Positions 26,446-34,672 of a stretch of 64,000 nt of DNA are shown here, piece by piece. Source of the stretch: Algoriphagus lutimaris (GTDB taxonomy: Bacteria; Bacteroidota; Bacteroidia; Cytophagales; Cyclobacteriaceae); assembly GCF_017051705.1 (NCBI RefSeq), contig NZ_JAFIDJ010000002.1:1069939-1133938 (forward strand), read 5' to 3'. Made by a program: the position numbers and the translations under genes. Each line of letters starts with the position of its first letter. The first letter of the stretch is position 1. Under the pieces are notes generated by a model that was not told where the DNA came from, searched no databases, and worked only from the letters and a program-made list of their open reading frames with translations.

Positions 26446-26545
26446 GAGGCTGTTTCAAAGATTTTCTATTTTCACCTTTCGATCCCGTACAATTGTCGGG
26501 ACGTTCAAGGTGTCATCTTAAATTATTGAAACAGCCTCTTTTTAT
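26446..26545. terminator. Long composite hairpin, bidirectional terminator
   Basis: A perfect 13-bp outer stem (GAGGCTGTTTCAA 26446-26458 with TTGAAACAGCCTC 26526-26538) is followed by TTTTTATT. Inside are AAGAT/ATCTT, CACCTT/AAGGTG and an apical TCCCG t ACAATTGT CGGGA palindrome (about 26483-26501). It lies between convergent genes and can end both. The length of 93 nt is unusual for a terminator. Confidence 0.7.
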
Positions 26546-27666
26546 TGATTAATCTTTCTGGCAATGGCCTCAAATAGTTTTACTCCGGATTCAATGAGTT
26601 CATCTGGGAAATCATAGGTAGGTTCATGGAGTTGTGGGCAGTTTTCTCCAGATCCCAATCCAAATAGGTAGGCAGGACCAGATTGACTGAACAATCCAAA
26701 ATCCTCGGACCATCGGAATGGTTCTGATTTGTCGTATATGTCGAATCCTAGCTCCTTCATGGTAGACTCTGCGATTGTTGCCGCTTCTTGATCATTCTGG
26801 GATACAGCAAACTCTTCTCTATAAAAGATCTCAAATTTTAGTTTTTCACTTTCCGAAATACTTTTCACTTTCTCCTTAATTCGTTGGATTAAGATGTCTA
26901 ACTCTTCCTGATCAAATGCTCTGATGGTTAAACTTAGACTTCCCTTTCCTGCGCTGGTACCGAAAGCAAGGCTTCCAATTTCTGCATGGATGACAGTCAC
27001 CAATGCAAATCCGTTTAATTTCTCAGGGAGCTGAGGAAGAATTTGAATGAGTTGCGCAATGGCATGGGCAGGATTTATTCCAGCTTCAGGATGAGCTGCA
27101 TGCGATGTTTTTCCAGTTAATGTGATGGTCATCCCGGTACTACCAGCTGCGAAAGTTCCTTTCCTTGTCACCAACTGATGCAAGGGAAATCCTGGGAGAT
27201 TGTGCAAAGCAAATGCAAAATCCGGTTGGATTCTTTGAAACTTCGGATCATCCAAAATCCTTCTGGCACCTTCACCGGTTTCTTCAGCAGGTTGGAATAA
27301 TAACACCACTTCTCCTTTTTCAGGTCTTTGCGCAGCTAATTTTTCACCCAATCCGCAGATAATCGTCATATGACCATCATGGCCACAAAGATGTCCTTTC
27401 CCATCTATCTTACTTTTATAGCTTGGATTTCCAGATTCCTGAATCGGAAGTGCATCCAATTCAGCTCGAAATAACGTTCGCGGGCCAGCAGTTTTCCCTT
27501 TAAAAATAAATGCAAGACCAAACCCTCCCAAGTTTTCTATCACTTCATCTGGTCCCATTTTAGAGAAAAAACTAAGGATTTTAGAAGCGGTATTTCCCTC
27601 TTCACCGGCGATTTCTGGTGATTGATGTAGTTCTTGTCGTAATTGAGTGAGTTGGTTTAAAATCAT
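26542..27666 (-). CDS. M20 family amidohydrolase (peptidase / amino-acid amide hydrolase)
   Basis: The 374-residue enzyme is of the M20D group (hippurate or N-acyl-amino-acid hydrolase type). It shows ELHQSPEIAGEE, the metal-site motif GHLCGHDGHM (Cys94, His96), the PAEETGEGA segment with the catalytic Glu, and GKTSHAAHPEAGINP of the dimerisation lid. A start at 27666 gives MILNQLTQLRQELHQ, as in relatives. The longer frame (27717) adds 17 residues, and a partial -7-like box TACCTTGG lies between them on the minus strand, so 27666 is preferred with some doubt. No metabolic partner gene is near. Confidence 0.85.
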   Translation of the reverse strand: MILNQLTQLRQELHQSPEIAGEEGNTASKILSFFSKMGPDEVIENLGGFGLAFIFKGKTAGPRTLFRAELDALPIQESGNPSYKSKIDGKGHLCGHDGHMTIICGLGEKLAAQRPEKGEVVLLFQPAEETGEGARRILDDPKFQRIQPDFAFALHNLPGFPLHQLVTRKGTFAAGSTGMTITLTGKTSHAAHPEAGINPAHAIAQLIQILPQLPEKLNGFALVTVIHAEIGSLAFGTSAGKGSLSLTIRAFDQEELDILIQRIKEKVKSISESEKLKFEIFYREEFAVSQNDQEAATIAESTMKELGFDIYDKSEPFRWSEDFGLFSQSGPAYLFGLGSGENCPQLHEPTYDFPDELIESGVKLFEAIARKINQ

Positions 27667-27806
27667 TTTATTGAAAATTTCCACCAAGGTAAAGACCTGA
27701 TTTTCTTTTGGAACCATTTTTGACGAAAAAAAATAGCCTAGGATCAGGAACTTTTCAAGATCTGGGGCTATTTTAGAACATCACTTCAACCCTTAATCTA
27801 ACTTTT

Positions 27807-27983
27807 ATGAGCGAAGCACAAACTCAAGACTACAACGAGCAAATCAAAGCTTTGGAAGCACAAATCACCGGAGACATGTTTGCAGACATGGAAATCCGTG
27901 ATCAGATCCACAATTTGAAAATGAAAAGAGATGGCATCAAACCAGAGGGATCTGATTTTGAATGCGTAGGTTGCGGAAGTTAA
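27807..27983 (+). CDS. Small protein with Cys-containing C-terminus
   Basis: The 58-residue frame (ATG at 27807, TAA at 27981-27983) starts MSEAQTQDYNEQIKAL, continues with an amphipathic helix (DMEIRDQIHNLKMKRDG) and ends in ECVGCGS. It is too short to be found by length filters. A CxxC at the very end could bind metal or form a disulfide; no family is known to me. The start lies 12 bp after the TA-rich CTTAATCTAA, and the RluE-type gene starts 13 bp after the stop, so both probably share a transcript. Confidence 0.7.
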   Translation: MSEAQTQDYNEQIKALEAQITGDMFADMEIRDQIHNLKMKRDGIKPEGSDFECVGCGS

Positions 27984-27995
27984 TTCCGAAAAATA

Positions 27996-28625
27996 GTGGC
28001 ACGTTACTTTATAATATACAAACCCTTTGGGGTTTTAAGCCAATTTTCAGGAGAGGGGCAGACATTAGCCTCTCTTTTTGATTTTCCAAAGGAGGTATAT
28101 CCTGTGGGAAGATTGGATAAGGACTCTGAAGGTTTGCTTTTGATTACTGATGATAAATGGCTGAACCATCACTTGCTGAACCCTCGATTTGGTCATCAAC
28201 GAACCTATTTAGCCCAAGTGGAAGGAATTCCTACGCCAGAAGCACTGAAAGCCTTGGGTAACGGGGTTCGGATAAACGTGGACCGAAAAGATTACCTAAC
28301 CAAACCTGCCATTGCAAAACTTCTCCCTGAAGCCCCTGAGTTGCCAGATCGGGACCCTCCTATAAGGTACAGAAAGAACGTGCCTGATTCCTGGATAGAA
28401 TTGACCTTGATCGAGGGGAAAAACAGACAAGTCCGAAAAATGACTGCTGCTGTTGGCTTTCCTACACTTCGTTTGGTACGTAAGTCTATGGAAAAAATCA
28501 ATATTTTGGGTTTCAAAGTGGGGGAGGTTCAAGAGTTGGACCAAGAAACCATCTATCATAAGCTAGGACTGACCGGCTTTAAGGAAGCTGCGAAGCAATA
28601 CCAAAAAAGACCGAAAAGGTCTTAA
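27996..28625 (+). CDS. rluE: RluE/RsuA-type pseudouridine synthase
   Basis: The enzyme isomerises a uridine in rRNA to pseudouridine. The 209-residue protein has the catalytic motif VGRLDKDSEGLLLITDD with Asp41, the RTYLAQVEG segment and IEGKNRQVRKMTAAVG, all typical of the RsuA/RluB/E/F branch; it lacks the S4 domain, as RluE does. The start is GTG at 27996. The symbol is by similarity; the modified base was not tested. It is 288 bp upstream and on the same strand as the MoxR gene. Confidence 0.85.
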   Translation: MARYFIIYKPFGVLSQFSGEGQTLASLFDFPKEVYPVGRLDKDSEGLLLITDDKWLNHHLLNPRFGHQRTYLAQVEGIPTPEALKALGNGVRINVDRKDYLTKPAIAKLLPEAPELPDRDPPIRYRKNVPDSWIELTLIEGKNRQVRKMTAAVGFPTLRLVRKSMEKINILGFKVGEVQELDQETIYHKLGLTGFKEAAKQYQKRPKRS

Positions 28626-28738
28626 AAAATCCTAAATTTCCTTTCTACACGAGGCTTTACCGCTTCTAAGATTTAAGATTGTCCTTTGGGACTTTTTAAC
28701 TTATTTTAGTCCCATCGCATCGTATAAAATCCTCATCC

Positions 28739-29707
28739 ATGCATCAGGAAAAAATTCAAGCAGTAATAGAAGAAGTAAAAAAGGTGGTCGTAGGACAAGA
28801 CCGAATGGTCAATAGATTGTTGATCGGCTTATTTACCAATGGACATATATTATTAGAAGGTGTACCTGGATTGGCTAAAACCTTGACCGTTAATACACTC
28901 GCAAAAGTCTTACACCTAGATTTCAATCGAATTCAGTTTACGCCGGATTTGTTACCAGCGGATTTGATCGGGACCATGATCTATAATCAGCAGACAGGTG
29001 ATTTTGAAGTAAAAAAGGGCCCCATATTTTCAAATTTGATTTTGGCGGATGAGGTGAACCGATCTCCTGCCAAAGTTCAATCCGCTTTATTAGAGGCGAT
29101 GCAGGAGAAACAAGTAACCATTGGTGAGACTACTTTTCAATTGGATCGGCCGTTTTTGGTACTTGCTACTCAAAACCCTGTGGATCAAGAAGGGACCTAT
29201 CCGCTTCCGGAAGCACAGGTTGATCGTTTTATGATGAAAGTCCATATTGACTATCCAAGTAAAGCAGACGAAATGGAAGTCATGAGAAGGATGGCAAATA
29301 TGTCATTCACTAATGAAGTAAATCCTATGCTTTCCAAGCAGGACGTATTTGATATAAGAAATCAGATCAATTCGGTGAAAATTGCAGAGCCTTTGGAACA
29401 TTATATAATTGAATTGGTCTTTGCGACAAGGTTTCCAAATCAATATGGCTTGAACAATGAGGCCAAGTATATTATGTTTGGTGTATCTCCAAGAGCAAGT
29501 ATCAATTTGAACTTGGCTGCAAAGGCTGTTGCCTACATGGATGGTAGAGATTATGTATTACCAGAGGATATCAAAGAGATAGCTGAGGATGTGTTAAATC
29601 ACCGAATTATTCTGAATTATGAGGCAGAAGCAGACGGAATTAATACAAGAGACCTTGTGAAAATATTAATGGAAAAAGTTCCGATTAATAAGTCGGTAAC
29701 ATTCTAA
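28739..29707 (+). CDS. MoxR family AAA+ ATPase
   Basis: The 322-residue cytoplasmic chaperone-like ATPase carries Walker A GVPGLAKT (residues 41-48), Walker B and sensor features NLILADEVNRSP (99-110) and sensor 1 LATQNPVDQEGTYPLPEAQ. MoxR proteins mature or insert metal cofactors in partner proteins, usually with a DUF58 and von Willebrand factor gene beside them. No such partners are present here, so the operon partner is missing or elsewhere. A GNRA-loop terminator follows. Confidence 0.92.
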   Translation: MHQEKIQAVIEEVKKVVVGQDRMVNRLLIGLFTNGHILLEGVPGLAKTLTVNTLAKVLHLDFNRIQFTPDLLPADLIGTMIYNQQTGDFEVKKGPIFSNLILADEVNRSPAKVQSALLEAMQEKQVTIGETTFQLDRPFLVLATQNPVDQEGTYPLPEAQVDRFMMKVHIDYPSKADEMEVMRRMANMSFTNEVNPMLSKQDVFDIRNQINSVKIAEPLEHYIIELVFATRFPNQYGLNNEAKYIMFGVSPRASINLNLAAKAVAYMDGRDYVLPEDIKEIAEDVLNHRIILNYEAEADGINTRDLVKILMEKVPINKSVTF

Positions 29708-29724
29708 TAACATTAGAACCCGTC

Positions 29725-29757
29725 AAAAAAGGCTTTCCGCAAGGGAAGCCTTTTTTT
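29725..29757 (+). terminator. Rho-independent terminator
   Basis: An A-rich arm and GGCTT...AAGCC stem (with one T-G pair) close on a GCAA tetraloop and are followed by seven T. Confidence 0.85.
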
Positions 29758-29898
29758 ATGCCAGAATTATTAATTCAATATTAAATTCTGTCGATTTATT
29801 TAAAAAAAGCATAATTCAAATAATTCTATTGTGAATATTAATTGGATCACTTTTGTATCATCAAAAGAGAACGAAACCACAATTCAATTAATAACTCA

Positions 29899-31131
29899 AT
29901 GAAAAAGTTTAATTCCCTATTCATCCTATTCGCTGTGACCGTGTTCGGTTTCACTAGCTGTATAGAGGGTAATGACAAGCCTACACCGGTTACTGAACCT
30001 GAAGATACAAGTAATGTACTGGTAACTTCCAACATTACAACCAATACCACTTGGGAAACTGGTAAAGTCTATGTCCTAGGAGGTAGAATTTCAGTTACTG
30101 CTGGAAATACATTGACTATCCAACCTGGAGTAATTGTAAAAGGTGAGGTTGGTACTGGCTCCAATGCTACTGCATTGATTATTGCAAGAGGTGCAAAAAT
30201 CGATGCGCAAGGGACTGCAGCTTCTCCAATCATTTTCACAACTGTGGCTGATGAAATCATGCCAGGAGAAATCGCTTCCCCAAACCTTGAGCCAAACCTT
30301 TCTGGACTTTGGGGTGGATTGTTGATCCTTGGTAATGCCAAAGGTTCATTTGCTGGTGATGTTACGGAAATTCAAATTGAAGGTATTCCACCATCAGATA
30401 CGAATGGTCTTTATGGTGGGACTAATGATGAAGATAACTCAGGTGTTCTAAAATATGTGTCTATCAGACATGGTGGAGCTAATATTGGTGAAGGAAACGA
30501 AATCAATGGGCTTACACTAGGAGGTGTTGGTTCAGGAACAATCATCGAAAATTTAGAAGTAATCGGAAACCAAGATGATGGAATCGAATGGTTCGGTGGA
30601 GCAGTAAACGTGAAAAACGCGTTGGTGTGGAATCCTGGTGATGACGGTTTGGATACAGATCAAGCATGGTCTGGAACATTAGATAACTTCATCGTAATCG
30701 CAGGTGGCGAGACAGATCACACATTAGAAATCGATGGTCCAGAAGGTTCTGCTACTGCAGGTCACACACTAAAAAATGGAACAATTAAAGGTAACGATGT
30801 TGCTGAGCTAGGTGACTTCAGAGATGGAGCTAGAGGAACTTTCGAAAACATCTACTTCTTTGGATTTGCTGATCCAGCGACTACAGATGGAAGAGGAGAT
30901 CTTTCCCTAAGCGGTGATAAGACATTAGCCACTTTCGCTGATGGTGAATTAAAATTCATGAACCTTGAAGCTACTCTTGCTGAAGGTGTAACTCTTGAAA
31001 CAGTATTCAAAGCGGGAACAGTTGATTTTGCAACTGCAGTAGCCGCTGGTGCTAACACAGTTGGAGCGGATAAGTCAGCATTTGCTAGCTGGACTTGGGC
31101 TTCTGTAGCTGGTGAATTAGCAGACTTCTAA
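29899..31131 (+). CDS. Right-handed beta-helix lipoprotein, TonB-receptor partner
   Basis: The 410-residue product has a lipobox signal (MKKFNSLFILFAVTVFGFTSC) and then a repetitive beta-helix-like core rich in G, N, D and T: TTNTTWETGKVYVLGGRISV, TLTIQPGVIVKGEVGTGSNA and GIEWFGGAVNVKNALVW. Related proteins in Bacteroidota are often named 'multidrug transporter', which the sequence does not support: it has no TM helices. The position directly before a TonB receptor suggests a surface-exposed substrate-binding lipoprotein, by analogy with SusD. The ATG at 29899 gives the signal peptide; the longer frame from 29842 does not. The substrate is unknown. Confidence 0.8.
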   Translation: MKKFNSLFILFAVTVFGFTSCIEGNDKPTPVTEPEDTSNVLVTSNITTNTTWETGKVYVLGGRISVTAGNTLTIQPGVIVKGEVGTGSNATALIIARGAKIDAQGTAASPIIFTTVADEIMPGEIASPNLEPNLSGLWGGLLILGNAKGSFAGDVTEIQIEGIPPSDTNGLYGGTNDEDNSGVLKYVSIRHGGANIGEGNEINGLTLGGVGSGTIIENLEVIGNQDDGIEWFGGAVNVKNALVWNPGDDGLDTDQAWSGTLDNFIVIAGGETDHTLEIDGPEGSATAGHTLKNGTIKGNDVAELGDFRDGARGTFENIYFFGFADPATTDGRGDLSLSGDKTLATFADGELKFMNLEATLAEGVTLETVFKAGTVDFATAVAAGANTVGADKSAFASWTWASVAGELADF

Positions 31132-31222
31132 TATTAAAACAAACCTTTTAGAAAAGGGAAGAAAGGACTTGCAAGGTGTCTTTCTTCCCAACTCTAGAAT
31201 CAAGTTACTATCAATTTGCTGT

Positions 31223-34129
31223 ATGAAAAATAAATCTACAAACCCGTTCATGGCACGTACTATTGTTGTACTGATTATTCTGGTATTATCCCAGATTATT
31301 GCGGGCTTCGCATTTGCACAAACAGGAACTATTCGTGGAACCATCTTCGAAGAAGGTACTGGCGAGCCTCTTTTTGGAGTTTCTGTGCTAGTTAAAGAAA
31401 CATCTACTGGAGCAGTTACTGACTTCGATGGTAAATTCGAAATTCAAGTACAACCTGGAACTTACTCTTTAGCTATTTCTTATATCTCATATGCCACTGT
31501 TGAATTGACAGGTGTTGAGGTAAAAGCAGGAGAAGTAAATGTATTAAACGATATCTCCATGGCTGAAGAAGCCTCTGAATTGGAGACTGTAACGATTGCT
31601 GCTACTGCAATCAGAACTACAGAATCTGCTTTGATGTCTGTAAAAAGAAATGCAGCCAATTTAATGGATGGTATTTCTGCAAGTACTTTCCGTCAAATCG
31701 GAGATGGTGATGCTGCTTCTGCGGTGAAGCGTGTTACTGGTGTCTCTATTGAAGGAGGTAAATATATCTACGTTCGTGGATTAGGTGATAGATATACCAA
31801 AACTGTATTGAATGGAGTAGATATTCCTGGTCTTGATCCGGATAGAAACTCTATCCAAATGGATATCTTTCCAACGAACGTAATTGATAATATTATAGTG
31901 TCTAAATCATTTACTGCTGAGTTACCAGCTGATTTTACTGGTGGTGTAGTAGATATTGAAACAAAAGATTTTCCTGAGGAAAAAAATATGAAGTTGAGCT
32001 TGAGTGGTGGAATTAACCCTTCTATGCACTTCAACTCTGACTATTTAAAATACGATGGTGGCAGCACCGATTGGTTAGGTTTCGATGATGGAACCAGAGA
32101 GATTCCAACAGGAGGAAGAACTGATATTCCACAATACGGGGATGTAGTTGGTAATCCAAACGGGCCAAAAGGATTAGAGTACCAAGAGATTCTTGGCAAC
32201 TTCAATAAGACCTTAGGTGGATATAGAAGCAATAGCTTGATGGATATGGGAGTAAGTTTCTCTCTAGGAAATCAAATCGCTAGATCAAGGGCTACTTGGG
32301 GATATAATTTCGCATTGACGTATAAGAATGAGACTGAGTTTTATCAAGATGCGGAGTTCAATCTTTATGCTAAGCCTAGAGAGGCTACAGAAACAGAGTT
32401 AGAATCACTGGAAAGACAAAAAGGTGACTATGGTGTCAACAACGTATTGTTGGGTGGTCTAGCTGGAATTGCCCTTAAAACTGATAATTCAAAGTTCAAA
32501 TTGAACTTGATGCACCTTCAGAATGGTGAATCTAAAGCTGGTGAGTTCGAATTCGAAAACACTAATCTTGGTGCAAACTTTACAGCAAAGCAATATAACC
32601 TGGAATATAGCCAAAGAGCATTAACCAGTGTTCTATTAGGCGGTACTCATTACTTGAATGGAAGAGATTGGGAAGTAAACTGGAAGTTGGCTCCAACTCG
32701 TTCTACAATCAAAGATCCAGATATCAGGTTCACAAGATTCAGAGTACCTGAAAATACCATCTCTACGGAGGTAGGTTTGCCAGCTAGAATCTGGAGAGAT
32801 CTAGAAGAGTATAGTGTGGTAGGTAAATTGGACGTAGCAAGAAATCTTTCTCTATTCCAAAGAGATGCGAAAGTGAAGTTCGGTACTAACTATGTATTCA
32901 AATACAGAGACTTTAACATCCAAAGTTTCCAGTTTGCGACAGGAAGCACCGAATTTACTGGAGATCCTAATGAGATTTTACTTCCAGAAAACCTATTTGC
33001 TGCGGATAACAGAAACGGGGTAAGATACAATGCGGACTTTATTCCGATCAACCCAAACAAATACGAATCCATTGCTACCAACATTGGTGGATATGCATCT
33101 GTGGAAGCAAATCCAGCAAACAATTTGAAAGCGATCCTAGGTTTGAGAGTAGAGCAGTTTAATCAGTATTATACTGGTACTAACCAAACAGGAACCATCA
33201 ATTATGATTTGGTGACTATGTTGGACGATTTGGATTTCTTCCCAACCGTCAACTTGATCTACAATTTGAAAGAAAAGCAAAACTTGAGATTCTCTGCTTC
33301 TAGAACGATTGCTAGACCATCTTTCAAAGAGTTGTCTTATGCTGAAATCTTGGATCCAATCACAGGTAGAACATTCATCGGTGGTTTGTATCCAGAGACC
33401 ACAAATGGAGGTTCTGAAGTATTATGGGATGGTAACTTGGTTTCTACTCGAATCAATAACTTCGATTTGAGATGGGAAGCATTCCAAGATAGAGGTCAAA
33501 TGTTCTCAGTAAGTGCATTCTATAAGTCTTTTGACAAGCCAATTGAAATGGTTCAGTTCCTTTCTGACCCAGGTACTTTCCAGCCAAGAAACGTAGGTAA
33601 CGGATCAGTAGCAGGTTTGGAATTTGAATTCAGAAAGTCCTTGAAGTTTATCGCTCCTAAATTGGAGAACTTCAATTGGAATACGAACGTGACAGTAACT
33701 AAATCTCAGATCAAAATGTCTGAGTCTGAATACAGATCAAGGGTATTGACTGCAAGAGAAGGTCAGGAAATTAAGGATACTCGTGATATGGCTGGTCAAG
33801 CACCTTTCATCATCAATACAGGGCTTAGCTACCAATCCTATGTCAATGGACTTGAAGCAGGGTTATTCTATAATGTTCAAGGATCTACATTGAACTATGT
33901 AGGTTTCGGTAACAGAACAGATACTTACACTGTACCATTCCACAGCTTAAACTTAAACGTAAATAAGACGTTTGGAGCAGATGAAAGACTTCAGGCAGGA
34001 TTCGGTGTTCAGAACTTGTTGAATGATAAAAAAGAAATGGTGTTCAAGTCCTACGAGGCTCAAGACCAAATCTTTACAAGATTGTCTCCAGGAACTAAAA
34101 TCACGATGAGAGTTGCGTTCTCTTTCTAA
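31223..34129 (+). CDS. TonB-dependent outer-membrane receptor
   Basis: This 968-residue outer-membrane importer has a signal region (TIVVLIILVLSQIIAGFAFA), a CarboxypepD-reg-like domain (IRGTIFEEGTGEPLFGVSV), a plug (YIYVRGLGDRYTKTVLNGV) and a barrel ending in MRVAFSF. The DDPD-like stretch GLDPDRNSIQMDIFPTNVID is a mark of the family that pairs with the beta-helix lipoprotein upstream. The ATG at 31223 (MKNKSTNPFMARTIV) is preferred over the TTG-type longer frame from 31169. A terminator follows. The substrate is unknown. Confidence 0.92.
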   Translation: MKNKSTNPFMARTIVVLIILVLSQIIAGFAFAQTGTIRGTIFEEGTGEPLFGVSVLVKETSTGAVTDFDGKFEIQVQPGTYSLAISYISYATVELTGVEVKAGEVNVLNDISMAEEASELETVTIAATAIRTTESALMSVKRNAANLMDGISASTFRQIGDGDAASAVKRVTGVSIEGGKYIYVRGLGDRYTKTVLNGVDIPGLDPDRNSIQMDIFPTNVIDNIIVSKSFTAELPADFTGGVVDIETKDFPEEKNMKLSLSGGINPSMHFNSDYLKYDGGSTDWLGFDDGTREIPTGGRTDIPQYGDVVGNPNGPKGLEYQEILGNFNKTLGGYRSNSLMDMGVSFSLGNQIARSRATWGYNFALTYKNETEFYQDAEFNLYAKPREATETELESLERQKGDYGVNNVLLGGLAGIALKTDNSKFKLNLMHLQNGESKAGEFEFENTNLGANFTAKQYNLEYSQRALTSVLLGGTHYLNGRDWEVNWKLAPTRSTIKDPDIRFTRFRVPENTISTEVGLPARIWRDLEEYSVVGKLDVARNLSLFQRDAKVKFGTNYVFKYRDFNIQSFQFATGSTEFTGDPNEILLPENLFAADNRNGVRYNADFIPINPNKYESIATNIGGYASVEANPANNLKAILGLRVEQFNQYYTGTNQTGTINYDLVTMLDDLDFFPTVNLIYNLKEKQNLRFSASRTIARPSFKELSYAEILDPITGRTFIGGLYPETTNGGSEVLWDGNLVSTRINNFDLRWEAFQDRGQMFSVSAFYKSFDKPIEMVQFLSDPGTFQPRNVGNGSVAGLEFEFRKSLKFIAPKLENFNWNTNVTVTKSQIKMSESEYRSRVLTAREGQEIKDTRDMAGQAPFIINTGLSYQSYVNGLEAGLFYNVQGSTLNYVGFGNRTDTYTVPFHSLNLNVNKTFGADERLQAGFGVQNLLNDKKEMVFKSYEAQDQIFTRLSPGTKITMRVAFSF

Positions 34130-34153
34130 GAGAATTACATAGCCACAATGATT

Positions 34154-34184
34154 AAGGGCTCCCAATTTTGGGAGCCCTTTTTTT
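34154..34184 (+). terminator. Rho-independent terminator
   Basis: An 11-bp stem AAGGGCTCCCA/TGGGAGCCCTT with a 4-nt loop is followed by seven T; it serves the TonB receptor transcript and lies at the end of the convergent cupin gene. Confidence 0.85.
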
Positions 34185-34671
34185 ATGTTAATCGCTTGAT
34201 AATTTCGTCATTTCCAGGATAGTCTTTGATCAACTCCTCTTTGCTGAAAAGTTCAAAATCTTGAAAATCAAAACCCGGAGAAACGACACAGGATACCAAT
34301 GCGTAACTATCTGGTTCATCCACTGTACTCCCGAAGATTTTTTCGGCTGGCACGAGATGTTGTGGACAGGATCCTGTAGCAGTATTTACTGGGCCTAAGG
34401 ACAACTGATGGTGAAATCCGCCATCTAATATATGAATGGTTAATGGGCTTCCCTCATGCCAAAACCAGTGTTCATCGCTTTGTATTCGGTGGAATTTTGA
34501 AACATTGGAGGAGGTCAAAAGAAAATAGATCACGGTACAGAGATTTCGCTCCCCATTTGGACTTTTTACCAAATCCAGAGATCTATACGTTTCTTTATAA
34601 AATCCTCCCTCTGGATGAGGCAGTAGCTCTAATTGAACAGCCAAATGTGCGATTCTATCCTGAACGTTCAT
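34183..34671 (-). CDS. DUF985 cupin-fold protein
   Basis: The 162-residue product is of the DUF985 cupin family. Visible are HPEGGFYKETYRS, CTVIYFLLTSSNVSKFHRI with the metal-type His, and DEHWFWHEGSPLTIHIL. Cupins of this type bind a small ligand, perhaps a sugar nucleotide or a metal. The start is ATG at 34671, one base after the wecB stop (TAA A ATG), giving translational coupling; the longer frame would overlap wecB by 20 bp. The place next to wecB hints at a surface-sugar role, but that is inference. Confidence 0.8.
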   Translation of the reverse strand: MNVQDRIAHLAVQLELLPHPEGGFYKETYRSLDLVKSPNGERNLCTVIYFLLTSSNVSKFHRIQSDEHWFWHEGSPLTIHILDGGFHHQLSLGPVNTATGSCPQHLVPAEKIFGSTVDEPDSYALVSCVVSPGFDFQDFELFSKEELIKDYPGNDEIIKRLT

Positions 34672-34672
34672 T

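Noticed and set aside
28607-28623. Terminator after the pseudouridine synthase gene (AAGACC/GGTCTT).
   Set aside because: Short stem overlapping the stop and followed by A rather than T on the plus strand.
29899-31131. Multidrug transporter, a name used for relatives.
   Set aside because: It is a lipoprotein of beta-helix type with no membrane-spanning helices.
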